From contig NZ_SSNX01000009.1 of NCBI RefSeq assembly GCF_004801415.1, forward strand, positions 62,001 to 126,000: 64,000 nt of DNA, in the 5' to 3' direction. Source of the stretch: Deinococcus sp. KSM4-11. GTDB lineage: Bacteria > Deinococcota > Deinococci > Deinococcales > Deinococcaceae. This document shows, piece by piece, positions 42,577-54,751 of this stretch (position 1 is its first letter; every line of letters begins with the position of its first letter). A program made the translations under genes and the position numbers. The notes under the pieces are model-generated. The model saw only the letters and a program-made list of their open reading frames with translations, was not told the origin of the DNA and did not search any database.

Positions 42577-42615
42577 CGGCCGCAGTATTGCCCGACCAGA
42601 TGAGGGCCGGGCGGA

Positions 42616-43086
42616 CTACTCCAGCGGCAGGCTGGTCGTGTACTTCTCCTGCTTGACCACGATGGTGCTCGCCGTGTTGCGCACGCCGGGAATGGCCGCC
42701 AGGGTGTTCACCAGGAAATGCTGGTAGGCGTCCAGATCCGGCACGCAGACCTTGAGCAGGTAGTCGATGTCGCCCAGGCACAGGAAACATTCCAGTACCT
42801 CGGGCCGGGCCTGCATCTGACCGGCGAAGTCCTCGAAGCCTGCCTTGGTCTGCTTGTCCAGCGTCACGCGCACCAGCACCATCAGTTCTCGGCCCACCTT
42901 CTTCGGGTCGAGCAGCGCCACGTAGCGCTGGATGATGCCCTCCTCCTCCAGCCGCCGCACGCGCCGCAGCGTGGGGGCGGGCGTCAGGCCAATCTCGTCG
43001 GCGAGTTCGGTGTTGGGCTTGCGGGCGTCCTGCTGGAGGATGCCCAGGATCTGGCGGTCAATGGCATCGAGGGCTTCCTGAGACAT
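42616..43086 (-). CDS. Lrp/AsnC-family transcriptional regulator
   Basis: The 156-residue protein has an N-terminal helix-turn-helix (LDAIDRQILGILQQDARKPNTELADEIGLTPAPTLRRVRRLEEEGIIQRYVALLDPKKVG) and a RAM/AsnC ligand domain (VLVRVTLDKQ ... PEVLECFLCLGDIDYLLKVCVPDLDAYQHFL). It is divergent from alanine dehydrogenase, so it probably controls ald in response to alanine or leucine. I chose ATG 43086; the frame extends to 43122 without conservation. GCATTGC occurs at 43119-43125 and 43183-43189 in the shared intergenic region, candidate sites. Confidence 0.93.
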   Translation of the reverse strand: MSQEALDAIDRQILGILQQDARKPNTELADEIGLTPAPTLRRVRRLEEEGIIQRYVALLDPKKVGRELMVLVRVTLDKQTKAGFEDFAGQMQARPEVLECFLCLGDIDYLLKVCVPDLDAYQHFLVNTLAAIPGVRNTASTIVVKQEKYTTSLPLE

Positions 43087-43246
43087 GATTGCAACCATGA
43101 TGGCATAAGGACGCAACGGCATTGCCCGGATGCCCTCGTGGTGGGCACCTCACGGCAATCGCAGGCGATCCTGATCCTGCTAGCATTGCGCCACATTCAG
43201 CACCATCGGCCGCCCCGGACGGGTCACGGCCCCGCGAGGTCAGAGT

Positions 43247-44353
43247 ATGCAGATCGGACTCCCGAAGGAAATCAAGGTCAAGGAAAACCGCGTCGCCCTC
43301 ACGCCCGGCGGCGTCGGGACGCTCGTCCGACGCGGGCACAGCGTCACCGTGGAGCAGGGGGCGGGTGTGGGCAGCGGCATCGCCGACAGCGAGTACGTGC
43401 AGGCCGGCGCCACGCTCGGCAGCGCCGCCGACGCCTGGGCCGCCGACATGGTGGTGAAGGTCAAGGAACCCATCGCGAGCGAGTACCCCTACCTGCGGGA
43501 CGACCTCCTGCTGTTCACGTACCTGCACCTGGCCGCCGACCGCTCGCTGACCGACGCGCTGCTGGCTTCCGGCACGACCGGGGTCGCCTACGAGACCGTG
43601 CAGGTCGAGGACGGCAGCCTCCCGCTGCTGACTCCCATGAGCGAGGTCGCGGGCCGCCTGAGCGTGCAGGCCGGTGCGTACCACCTGCAGAAGCCCGTCG
43701 GCGGGCGCGGCGTGCTGCTCGGCGGGGTTCCCGGCGTGCAGCCCGGGCACATCACCATCATCGGGGGCGGCGTGGTGGGCACGAACGCCGCGAAGATCGC
43801 CATGGGCCTGGGCGCCAAGGTCACCATCCTCGACGTGTCGCAGCGCCGCCTGGCGTACCTGGACGACGTGTTCTTCGGCCGGCTGACGACCATGATGAGC
43901 AGCGAGGCGAACATCCGTGCCCTGCTGCCGGACACCGACCTGCTGATCGGCGCGGTGCTGATCCCCGGTGCGAAGGCCCCCCATCTCGTCACGCGCGACA
44001 TGCTGCCCCTGATGCCCGAGGGCAGCGTGATCGTGGACGTTGCCGTGGATCAGGGCGGCTGCGTGGAAACCATCCACCCCACCACCCACGACGATCCCAC
44101 GTACCTCGTGGACGGCGTCATCCACTACGGCGTGGCGAACATGCCCGGCGCCGTGCCGCGCACCAGCACCTTCGCGCTGACCAACCAGACCCTACCGTAT
44201 GCCCTGCTGCTCGCCGACCACGGCCGCAAGGCGCTCGGGAAGAACGCCGCGCTCAAGCTGGGGCTCAACACCCACCACGGCAAGCTCACCTACCAGGGCG
44301 TCGCCGACGCCTTCGGCCTGGACTACGTGGAGCCGTTGGCCGCGCTGGCGTAA
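43247..44353 (+). CDS. ald: Alanine dehydrogenase
   Basis: The 368-residue NAD-dependent enzyme begins [23 protein letters not shown] and has substrate-binding [13 protein letters not shown], the His in [15 protein letters not shown], the NAD fold [28 protein letters not shown], and [15 protein letters not shown]. It interconverts alanine with pyruvate and ammonia, relevant to nitrogen assimilation here. Divergent from the Lrp-type regulator. A TAGCAT box (43181-43186) suggests a leader of about 55 nt; SD GAGGT. Confidence 0.96.
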   Translation: MQIGLPKEIKVKENRVALTPGGVGTLVRRGHSVTVEQGAGVGSGIADSEYVQAGATLGSAADAWAADMVVKVKEPIASEYPYLRDDLLLFTYLHLAADRSLTDALLASGTTGVAYETVQVEDGSLPLLTPMSEVAGRLSVQAGAYHLQKPVGGRGVLLGGVPGVQPGHITIIGGGVVGTNAAKIAMGLGAKVTILDVSQRRLAYLDDVFFGRLTTMMSSEANIRALLPDTDLLIGAVLIPGAKAPHLVTRDMLPLMPEGSVIVDVAVDQGGCVETIHPTTHDDPTYLVDGVIHYGVANMPGAVPRTSTFALTNQTLPYALLLADHGRKALGKNAALKLGLNTHHGKLTYQGVADAFGLDYVEPLAALA

Positions 44354-44413
44354 GGCCACCCCCGGTCGACAGTCCGGACCCCTGCCCGGTTCCGCGCGGC
44401 GTACCCTCGGAGC

Positions 44414-46234
44414 ATGTTCTCCCGTCCACGTCCCCTCGGCGGTTCCTCCAGGCAGGGCGGGGCGCCCGTGAAGCGCGATCCGCGGCAACTGGCGCGGCTC
44501 CTGGCCTACGCGCGCCCGTACCGCCTGCTGTTCGTGCTGGGCGTGGCCGCCACGCTGCTGTCGAGCGGCCTGAACCTGATCTTCCCGAAACTGTTCGGCA
44601 CGCTCATTGACGCGTCGTTCCTGAAAGTCGGCGGCGGGGACACCGGGCCGCTCGACCGCACAGTGCTGCTGCTGCTGGGCGTGTTCGCGCTGTCCTCCCT
44701 GTTCGGGGCCGCCCAGTCGTACCTGCTCGCGCGGGTCGGGGCGGGCGTGGTCGCGGACCTGCGCCGGGCGGTGTTCTCGCATCTGCTCACGCTCTCGCCG
44801 CGCTTCTTCGGGGAGCACAAGACCGGTGACCTGACCAGCCGCCTGACCGCCGACGTGGGCACCGTGCAGGGCGTGACGAGCAACGCCCTGGCCCAGCTCG
44901 CGGCGCAGAGCGTGACGCTGGTGGGAGCGCTGATCCTGCTGGTCACGACCAGTCCGCGCCTGAGCCTGCTCACGCTGGTCATCATTCCGCTGGTGATCGG
45001 CACGGCCGTGACCGTCGGGCGGCGCATCCGAACCGTCAGCCGCACCGTGCAGGACGCCGTGGCCCAGGCGAACGCCAGCGCCGAGGAGGCCATCAGCGGC
45101 GTGCGCGTCGTGCAGAGCTTCACCGCCGAGAACGTCGAACGCGGCCGCTATGGCGAGGGGGTTCGGGCCAGCTTCCTCGCGGCCCTGAAACGCGCCCGGC
45201 TCCAGGCGTTCATGTCCGGCATCATGAGCTTCCTGACCTTCTCGTCGCTGGCCCTGGTGCTGTGGTACGGCGGGCGGCAGGTCATGGCGGGCCTGCTCTC
45301 GCCGGGCAACCTCGTCACGTTCCTGTTCTACGCCCTGCAGGTGGGCGGCACGGTCGCGCAGCTGACCGGCATCTTCAACCAGTTCCAGGAGGCGCTGGGC
45401 GCGTCCAGCCGCATTTTCGAACTGCTCGACGAACGCAGTGACCTGCCCGAAGTCGCCGTTCCTGTCCCGCTGTCCCGCGCCGAGGGCCACGTGACCTTCC
45501 AGGCCGTGACCTTCGAGTACGGCACGGCCGCCGTGCTGCGCGGCATCGACCTGGAGGTGCCCGCCGGACAGGTCGTGGCGCTGGTCGGCCCCAGCGGGGC
45601 AGGGAAGACCACGCTGGTCAACCTGATCCCACGCTTCTGGGACGTGACCGGGGGCACGCTGCTGATCGACGGCCAGGACGTGCGCACTTACGCCCTGCAC
45701 GACCTGCGCGCCCAGGTGGGGCTGGTACCGCAGGAAACGCTGCTGTTCTCCGGCACGGTGCGCGAGAACATCCTGTACGGCCGCCCCGAAGCCACTCCCG
45801 CCGAGGTCGAGGCGGCCGCCCGCGCCGCGAACGTCCACGAGTTCGTGACCGCGCTCCAGGCCGGCTACGACACGGTGGTCGGCGAGCGCGGCGTGAAGTT
45901 GTCGGGGGGGCAGCGCCAGCGGGTCGCCATCGCCCGCGCGATCCTGAAAGACCCCCGCATCCTGATCCTCGACGAGGCGACCAGCGCCCTGGACAATGAA
46001 TCCGAGGCGCTGGTGCAGACCGCGCTGGATCGCCTGATGCAGGGCCGCACGACCTTCGTCATCGCGCACCGGCTCAGCACCATCCGGAACGCCGACCGGA
46101 TCATCGTGCTCGATGCTGGGAAGATCGTCGAGGACGGCCCGCACGCGCAGCTGATCGCCGCCGGTGGCCTGTACCGCGACCTGTACGAGTTGCAGTTCCG
46201 CGCGCAGCAGGAAGGCCGCACGGAACTGGTCTGA
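44414..46234 (+). CDS. ABC exporter (fused permease and ATPase)
   Basis: The 606-residue half-transporter has six membrane spans (about 28-310) and an ATPase domain with Walker A GPSGAGKTT, Q-loop (VPQETLLF), signature LSGGQRQRVAIARAIL, Walker B ILILDEATSALD and H-loop (VIAHRLST). It is MsbA/LmrA-like and acts as a homodimer; the cargo (lipid or drug) is unknown. TACCCT (44402-44407) lies 6 nt before ATG 44414, a leaderless start. Confidence 0.94.
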   Translation: MFSRPRPLGGSSRQGGAPVKRDPRQLARLLAYARPYRLLFVLGVAATLLSSGLNLIFPKLFGTLIDASFLKVGGGDTGPLDRTVLLLLGVFALSSLFGAAQSYLLARVGAGVVADLRRAVFSHLLTLSPRFFGEHKTGDLTSRLTADVGTVQGVTSNALAQLAAQSVTLVGALILLVTTSPRLSLLTLVIIPLVIGTAVTVGRRIRTVSRTVQDAVAQANASAEEAISGVRVVQSFTAENVERGRYGEGVRASFLAALKRARLQAFMSGIMSFLTFSSLALVLWYGGRQVMAGLLSPGNLVTFLFYALQVGGTVAQLTGIFNQFQEALGASSRIFELLDERSDLPEVAVPVPLSRAEGHVTFQAVTFEYGTAAVLRGIDLEVPAGQVVALVGPSGAGKTTLVNLIPRFWDVTGGTLLIDGQDVRTYALHDLRAQVGLVPQETLLFSGTVRENILYGRPEATPAEVEAAARAANVHEFVTALQAGYDTVVGERGVKLSGGQRQRVAIARAILKDPRILILDEATSALDNESEALVQTALDRLMQGRTTFVIAHRLSTIRNADRIIVLDAGKIVEDGPHAQLIAAGGLYRDLYELQFRAQQEGRTELV

Positions 46235-46350
46235 GTCCTTCCCCCGGCCGGAGACAGCGCCGGATGTCGAGAGAGAACGCGGACTGGCCTTGCCCAGACT
46301 TGCCGGAAAGCCGATGAATCCGGCCTGACGCCATGCGGCACAATGCCAGC

Positions 46351-47244
46351 ATGGAGCAACGCGAGTTTGGAAGCACGGGACTGAAGGTCAGCATTCTCGG
46401 GCTGGGTGCCGGGCAGATCGGGGACGCCCGGCACAGCGAGGACCTGGCCGGCACCCTGATGAACCGGGCGCTGGACTCCGGCGTGACCCTGGTCGATACG
46501 GCGCGCGGCTACGGTCTCAGCGAGGAGCGGATCGGCCGGCACCTCTCGTGGCGGCGCGACGATTTCATCCTCAGCAGCAAGGGCGGGTACGGAGCCGACG
46601 GAGCCACCGACTGGACGCCCGCCGCCATCCGCCTGGGCATCGAACAGGCCCTGAAGCGCCTGCGCGTGGACTGGATCGACATCTTCCACCTGCACTCCTG
46701 CCCGCTGGAGGTGCTGCACCAGGGCGAGTTGCTGGCCGCGCTGGACGATGCCCGCGAGGGCGGCCTGATCCGCGTGGCCGCCTACAGCGGCGAGAACGAG
46801 GCGCTGAAGTACGCCGTCACGTCCGGCCGGTTCGGCAGTGTCGAGACCAGCGTGAACCTGGCCGATCAGTGGAGCGCGCAGTACATCCTGCCGCTGGCCC
46901 GCGAAGCCGGTCTGGGGGTGATCGCCAAGCGGCCCATCGCCAACGCGGCGTGGCAGTACGCCCAGCGCCCCACCGGTCAGTACGCCGAGACCTACTGGGA
47001 ACGCCTGGGTCGCCTCGATCTGGATGCCGTCCGCCAGGGTGCCGGCCTCGACTGGGACGAGTTCGCGCTGCGGTTCAGCGCCTACACGCCCGGCGTGCAC
47101 AGCGCCATCGTCGGCACGGCCAGCGTGGACAACCTCGAACGCAACATCGAACTCGTGCAACGCGGCCCGCTGCCGCTCGATGTCCTCACGCACATCCAGG
47201 CCGCGTGGGACGAGCACGGCAAGGGCTGGGCCGGGGAAGTGTAG
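46351..47244 (+). CDS. Aldo/keto reductase
   Basis: The 297-residue TIM barrel begins MEQREFGSTGLKVSILGLGAGQIG and has the catalytic Asp/Tyr region (TLVDTARGYGLSEERIG), Lys (ILSSKGGYG), His in IFHLHSC, and a C-terminal NADPH site near SAIVGTASVDNLERNIELV. The AKR Tyr lies in ARGYGLSEE. The substrate is unknown. CACAAT (46339-46344) lies 6 nt before ATG 46351. It converges on murA with a hairpin between. Confidence 0.9.
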   Translation: MEQREFGSTGLKVSILGLGAGQIGDARHSEDLAGTLMNRALDSGVTLVDTARGYGLSEERIGRHLSWRRDDFILSSKGGYGADGATDWTPAAIRLGIEQALKRLRVDWIDIFHLHSCPLEVLHQGELLAALDDAREGGLIRVAAYSGENEALKYAVTSGRFGSVETSVNLADQWSAQYILPLAREAGLGVIAKRPIANAAWQYAQRPTGQYAETYWERLGRLDLDAVRQGAGLDWDEFALRFSAYTPGVHSAIVGTASVDNLERNIELVQRGPLPLDVLTHIQAAWDEHGKGWAGEV

Positions 47245-47260
47245 GCAGGCCGCACAGCAG

Positions 47261-47288
47261 GCGCCCGCCTCCAGTCCGGGGCGGGCGC
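47261..47288. terminator. Bidirectional hairpin between the aldo/keto reductase gene and murA
   Basis: GCGCCCGCC (47261-47269) pairs with GGCGGGCGC (47280-47288). No T-run on either side. Confidence 0.5.
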
Positions 47289-47304
47289 TCAGCAAGCTGT
47301 CTGT

Positions 47305-48582
<1,278 letters not shown>

Positions 48583-48738
48583 GGATGTCCTTTGGTCAGC
48601 GGCCAGCGGGCCGCAGGGAAGCTGGGGGAAGACACGCACCAGAGTGCAGGTGCATGTTACACATGATGCTCACTGTACGTCTAGGCGGGCCGCTTTGCCA
48701 GCCGGTCTGGGCAGGAGCTGTCCAGACTTCGGGGCGCC

Positions 48739-48814
48739 TCACCTGAGTGCTGTACTGATGGTCGCCAACCCAGGAGATGCAACGTGGAGGACGATGTTGA
48801 GGACACTCAGGTGA
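48739..48814. repeat. Inverted 11-bp repeat pair upstream of the ribbon-helix-helix gene
   Basis: TCACCTGAGTG (48739-48749) and its exact inverse CACTCAGGTGA (48804-48814), 54 bp apart. The second copy lies in the promoter spacer of the downstream gene, so the pair is a candidate DNA-looping operator. Confidence 0.7.
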
Positions 48815-48825
48815 CGTGCTACGCT
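48797..48825 (+). promoter_or_regulatory. Promoter of the ribbon-helix-helix gene
   Basis: TTGAGG (48797-48802), a 17-bp spacer and TACGCT (48820-48825). CACTCAGGTGA (48804-48814) lies in the spacer. Confidence 0.55.
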
Positions 48826-48871
48826 ACCCCCGAGTCCCCGGGAACCCGCCGGTGGCCCGCTCAGGAGAGGT

Positions 48872-49096
48872 ATGCCCAAGAAGGAACGCAAACGCCTGCA
48901 GGTGGTTATCAGCGATGAGCAGGACGCCCTCCTGACCCGCACGGCCTACGAACTGTCCAGCCCCGAGCGCCTGATCAGCAAGAGCGAGGTCGTGCGTCTG
49001 GCCATCGAGAAGATCGCCCGCGAACTGGGCGAGGGCGCGCACCTCGAGGAATACCGCGCGATCCTCGAGGCCGACGACATCAGCGACGAATCCTGA
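48872..49096 (+). CDS. Small ribbon-helix-helix type DNA-binding protein
   Basis: The 74-residue protein MPKKERKRLQVVISDEQ... has the RHH pattern: a basic N-terminal strand (RKRLQVVISDEQ), helix A (DALLTRTAYELS) and helix B after a turn (ISKSEVVRLAIEKIARELGE). The acidic tail (EYRAILEADDISDES) is unusual. RHH proteins bind operators as dimers and often repress their own genes. SD AGGAGAGG precedes the ATG. No toxin-like partner gene lies next to it, so it is probably not an antitoxin. Targets are unknown; the adjacent repeats are candidates. Confidence 0.75.
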   Translation: MPKKERKRLQVVISDEQDALLTRTAYELSSPERLISKSEVVRLAIEKIARELGEGAHLEEYRAILEADDISDES

Positions 49097-49112
49097 ACCT
49101 CGACGTCTCATT

Positions 49113-49145
49113 GTGCGCCCAGCTCCGGCCCGGGCGCGCTTTTCT
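49113..49145 (+). terminator. Terminator of the ribbon-helix-helix gene
   Basis: GCGCCC (49115-49120) pairs with GGGCGC (49132-49137), extended by flanking bases; TTTT follows (49140-49143). Confidence 0.7.
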
Positions 49146-49186
49146 ATGGCGGTAGAGGTTCAGCACAGCCCGGCGCGCTGCCGTGT

Positions 49187-50212
49187 TCAGGGGCGCATGG
49201 CCAGCGGTACCGGCAACACCCGCCGAGCGCCCATGTACCGGGCCGCCCAGTAGCGGTCGCCCAGCAGGTGATCCACGACCACCTTTCCCTGGTAGGTGTT
49301 CGCGTCCACGAAGGCGTCATCTCCCAGGTAGATGCCCACGTGCGACACGTGACCCTGGCCGTCCGTGTCGAAGAACACCAGGTCGCCCGGCTGCCACTGA
49401 CCGCTCTCGACCGGATCGCCCACCAGGGCCTGCGCGGCGCTGGTGCGCGGCAGGTTCATTCCGAGCGGTGTGAAGACCTGCACGACCAGGCCGCTGCAAT
49501 CCGTGCCGCTGCGGCTGGCCCCGCCGTACACGTACGGGGTGCCCAGCAGCGAGAGCGCCGCCGAGAGCCAGTCCGTGGGCTGGCCGCTAGCGACCGGAAG
49601 GGTGCTGGCCGTGGCGTCCGGCACCAGCGGTGGTAGTAGGGCGGCCGGCAACGTGGGCAGCTTGCTGGGTGGACTCAGGTTCGGCCGATCCGGCGCGGGC
49701 AGGGCCGGCAGGAAGGGTGACCCGAGCACTCCACCTGATGTGGCCGAGCTGGAGGTGGGGGAAGTGGGCGGGCTGGCCGGAGCCGAAGGTGGAGCGGGGA
49801 CGCTGGCCGTGGTCGCGCCCGGACGCGCGGGAATCCGCAGGGCCTGACCGGCCTTCAGGGTCGCTCCGGGGGGCAGGGCATTCTCGTACAGCAGGGCCTC
49901 CACGCTCACGCCATAGCGGCGTGACAGGGCGTACAGGGTCTCGCCGGGCTGCACGGTGTAGACCAGCACCTCTCGCACGCGCAGCGTCTGCCCGACTTTC
50001 AGGGTAGGGGCGCTCAGGCCGTTCAGGCCCAGCAGGGTGTCCACGCTGATGCCGGCCCGGCGGGCAATCGAGTACGCGGTATCGCCGGGCTGCACCGTGA
50101 CTGTCGACGCCGGGTCGGGCAGTACCGGCCCCGGCGCGGTGGCCGCAGCGGCTCCCAGGCTCAGGGCCAGGAGCAGCAGGGAACGGATCACGACAGGGTG
50201 TGGTCTGGGCAT
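49187..50212 (-). CDS. Secreted LysM-NlpC/P60 peptidoglycan hydrolase
   Basis: The 341-residue protein has a signal peptide (VIRSLLLLALSLGAAAATA), two LysM domains (TVTVQPGDTAYSIARRAGISVDTLLGLNGL; VYTVQPGETLYALSRRYGVSVEALLYENAL), a Pro/Ser-rich linker (about 145-220) and a C-terminal NlpC/P60 endopeptidase with catalytic Cys in GTDCSGLVVQVF, His in GHVSHVGIYLG and a third polar residue. It cuts peptide cross-links in the wall. I chose ATG 50212; no strong SD was found, and a GTG shortly inside (V-V-I-R-S) is possible. Confidence 0.92.
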   Translation of the reverse strand: MPRPHPVVIRSLLLLALSLGAAAATAPGPVLPDPASTVTVQPGDTAYSIARRAGISVDTLLGLNGLSAPTLKVGQTLRVREVLVYTVQPGETLYALSRRYGVSVEALLYENALPPGATLKAGQALRIPARPGATTASVPAPPSAPASPPTSPTSSSATSGGVLGSPFLPALPAPDRPNLSPPSKLPTLPAALLPPLVPDATASTLPVASGQPTDWLSAALSLLGTPYVYGGASRSGTDCSGLVVQVFTPLGMNLPRTSAAQALVGDPVESGQWQPGDLVFFDTDGQGHVSHVGIYLGDDAFVDANTYQGKVVVDHLLGDRYWAARYMGARRVLPVPLAMRP

Positions 50213-50482
50213 CCGGGGCAGGCTCGCAGGGACGACGTGAGGAAACGCTCTGAACTTGGTGAATGGTGCTGACCTTGGCACCGTAACATGCCTTTCCCCA
50301 GAACGCAACGTCCAGCACGGGCTTTCCAGCCGACTCGACCAATAGCATGCGTCTGGCAGGCAGTCTGGCGACATCCTGTGGCCAAGGGCAGTGCCACACA
50401 CCCCTGCCGGTCGACCCCACGTTCAGTTCTTCAGGCTCGCTCAAGGCGGCCGACCGTTCCCCCTGGGCGTATGGTAGGGGGC

Positions 50483-51778
<1,296 letters not shown>

Positions 51779-51879
51779 GGGGACGACGGAGAGGCACCGC
51801 CGGGCAGCCGGACGGCAACCGTGGACAGGCCGTGGGCATGTCGGCTGGAAGCCGAGGTGCGCGGTAGGCCCGTGACCCC

Positions 51880-51885
51880 TATAAT
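51880..51885 (+). promoter_or_regulatory. Consensus -10 box of hemC
   Basis: A perfect TATAAT with 9 nt to ATG 51895. No good -35 was found. Confidence 0.6.
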
Positions 51886-51894
51886 GCGCGGGTT

Positions 51895-52824
<930 letters not shown>

Positions 52825-52831
52825 CCTTCCA

Positions 52832-53797
52832 TTGACAGGCCTGCAGCGGCTGGCGGTCATTCATACCGGCGGAACCATCTCCAGCCGGCCCGCTCCGGAC
52901 GGGCGCGGCGTCACCCCGCAGCAGGCCCCCAGCGTGCCGGGCCTGGAGGGCGTGGTGGTCACGGATTACCAGCCGTTCACGCTGCCCAGCCCGCACGTCA
53001 CGCCGCAGCACATGCTGGTGCTGGCGCGGCTGGTCGAGCAGGTTGCGCCGCAGCACGACGGTGTGGTCATCACGCACGGCACGGACACGCTGGAAGAAAC
53101 GGCCTTTGCGCTGCACCTGCTGCTGCCGCCCAGCATTCCGGTGGTGCTCACCGGCAGCATGCGGCACATGGAGGAAGCCTCCTGGGACGGGCCCGGCAAC
53201 CTGCTGGACGCCGCGCAGGTCGCCCTGCACCCCCGCACGCGCGGGCGCGGCGCGCTGGTCGTGTTCGGCGGCGACATCTTCGACGCGCGCACCGTCACGA
53301 AGATCCACACGACGGCCGTGGACGCGTTCGGCGGGTATCCCGGTCCGATCGGGCGGATCGATCGGGTCGGTCATGTGGCGCATGTCGAGTACTTCGCCAC
53401 CCCGGATGCCCGTACGCCTCTGGCCCCACCCCACCTGGACGCCCACGTGGAGGTGCTGTACGCCTACGCCGGCTGGCAGGGCGAGGGCTACGCTGAGGCG
53501 GCCCGGCGTGCCGATGGGCTGGTCATCGCCGCGCTTGGTACCGGGAACCTGCCCGCCGAACTGCTGCCGCTAATCCGCGACACGCCGAAACCCGTGGTGA
53601 TTGCCACGCGCACGCACGCCGGGCCGGTGCTGCCCGTGTACGGCTACCCCGGTGGCGGGGCCACGCTGGTAGAGGCGGGCGCGATTCCCGCGAGTTTCCT
53701 CAATGCCCACAAGGCGCGGCTGCTGCTGCTGACGCTGCTGAGTTGTGGTCTGGACACGCCGGGCATCCGCCACGTGTTCGCGGACGACGCGTACTGA
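52832..53797 (+). CDS. Asparaginase
   Basis: The 321-residue protein has both asparaginase signatures: RLAVIHTGGTISS (nucleophile Thr) and VITHGTDTLEETAFALHLLL (second Thr-Asp pair), plus VVLTGSMRHMEEASWDGPGNL. It hydrolyses asparagine to aspartate and ammonia; no signal peptide is seen, so it is cytoplasmic. The TTG start at 52832 is weak but unavoidable in this frame (the first motif begins ten residues later); translation is probably coupled to hemC, which ends 7 nt upstream. Confidence 0.88.
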   Translation: MTGLQRLAVIHTGGTISSRPAPDGRGVTPQQAPSVPGLEGVVVTDYQPFTLPSPHVTPQHMLVLARLVEQVAPQHDGVVITHGTDTLEETAFALHLLLPPSIPVVLTGSMRHMEEASWDGPGNLLDAAQVALHPRTRGRGALVVFGGDIFDARTVTKIHTTAVDAFGGYPGPIGRIDRVGHVAHVEYFATPDARTPLAPPHLDAHVEVLYAYAGWQGEGYAEAARRADGLVIAALGTGNLPAELLPLIRDTPKPVVIATRTHAGPVLPVYGYPGGGATLVEAGAIPASFLNAHKARLLLLTLLSCGLDTPGIRHVFADDAY

Positions 53798-53900
53798 TTC
53801 ACGGTCCGCTGGGGTTCACTGGGAGGAGCGCAGAAGAAGCGCCAGACTAAACGGAAGCGTCCGGCTGCGCCCTCGGCATGAATTCCGTGGCCGACCATCG

Positions 53901-53931
53901 AAACGCCCGCCATGTCGACTGGCGGGCGTTT
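53901..53931. terminator. Bidirectional terminator between the asparaginase and zinc-ribbon genes
   Basis: A perfect 11-bp stem AAACGCCCGCC (53901-53911) / GGCGGGCGTTT (53921-53931) with a 9-nt loop; the A/T ends give T-runs in both directions. Confidence 0.75.
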
Positions 53932-53944
53932 CAGTGCGGGCGGA

Positions 53945-54667
53945 TTACTGCAGGTCGAGGCGGATCAGGAAGCGTCCGCAGGACGGGCATTTGACAGGTG
54001 GCAATTTGCCCTGTGCGGCTTTCTGCTGGATGCTGACGGGCAGCACCACATTGCACCCCGAGCAGCGCCCACCCTTGATCTCCACGACGCCGAGGCCCTT
54101 TTTCGCCTTGCGGATCATGTCGTACTCGCGCATGGTGCGCCCGTCGAGGTTCTCGGCCAGGGCCGCGCGCTCCTGCCGGTCGGCCTCGCCCTGCTGACGC
54201 AGATCCTGGACGCGCTGGTCGTCACGGTCTTCCAGGGCAGACAGAGCCGGGCGCAGTTCGCGCATTTGCGCGCGCAGGCCGCTGGCCTTCTCGTTCAGTT
54301 CCCGCTGGCGCTCGCGCAGGGGCACCAGATCCTCTTCCATCTCGTCGGCCCGCTCACCGAGCTGCTGGATGCGGCTGCCGTACTGCGACTGCGCGCGGGC
54401 GTCGTAGGCGTTCTTGTCCTGCTCCTCTTTGGCCCGCTCGATCTGCTCGCGGGTTCCGGCCAGATCCTGCTCCTGGCCGCGTACGCGCCGGTCGACGTCT
54501 TCCAGGGTGATCTCGGTGTCTTCGAGGTCATTGTTCAGGCTTTCCTGCTGGCTGCGGGCAGCCCGCAGGTCATCGGGGATATTCAGTTCCTCATCGCGCA
54601 GGCGGTCGAGGTTCAGGTCGAGTTCCTGAACGCGTTGCAGGCGGTGAAGGGGGGTCGTGTCACTCAT
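53945..54667 (-). CDS. Coiled-coil protein with C4 zinc ribbon (COG1579 family)
   Basis: The 240-residue protein has a long helical coiled coil (about 5-195, heptad-rich Leu/Glu/Arg/Gln) and a C-terminal C4 zinc ribbon (CSGCNVVLP ... CPSCGRFL). This is the bacterial COG1579 (CT398-like) family; a Chlamydia member binds sigma-54 and secretion factors, but the general role is unknown. ATG 54667 is 7 nt after a minus-strand TAGACT box (leaderless). Followed on the same strand only by a terminator. Confidence 0.88.
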   Translation of the reverse strand: MSDTTPLHRLQRVQELDLNLDRLRDEELNIPDDLRAARSQQESLNNDLEDTEITLEDVDRRVRGQEQDLAGTREQIERAKEEQDKNAYDARAQSQYGSRIQQLGERADEMEEDLVPLRERQRELNEKASGLRAQMRELRPALSALEDRDDQRVQDLRQQGEADRQERAALAENLDGRTMREYDMIRKAKKGLGVVEIKGGRCSGCNVVLPVSIQQKAAQGKLPPVKCPSCGRFLIRLDLQ

Positions 54668-54751
54668 TCTTTGCAGTCTACCCCCATGTTCCCCGAAGCG
54701 GCCGGAGCGTACATGACACATGAACGACCGCCGGGGCGGCGGCGCGTCCGG

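Larger units (their letters stand above)
48583..48871. other. Intergenic region between murA and the ribbon-helix-helix gene
   Basis: This 289-bp divergent region holds an imperfect hairpin (GTCTGG 48705-48710 / CCAGAC 48722-48727), two inverted 11-bp repeats (listed separately) and the promoter of the downstream gene. An 18-codon frame (48758-48814) exists between the repeats but has no support as a gene. Confidence 0.5.

Noticed and set aside
48758..48814. 18-codon ORF (MVANPGDATWRTM...) between the inverted repeats
   Set aside because: No SD or promoter places it on a transcript; it overlaps the promoter of the RHH gene.
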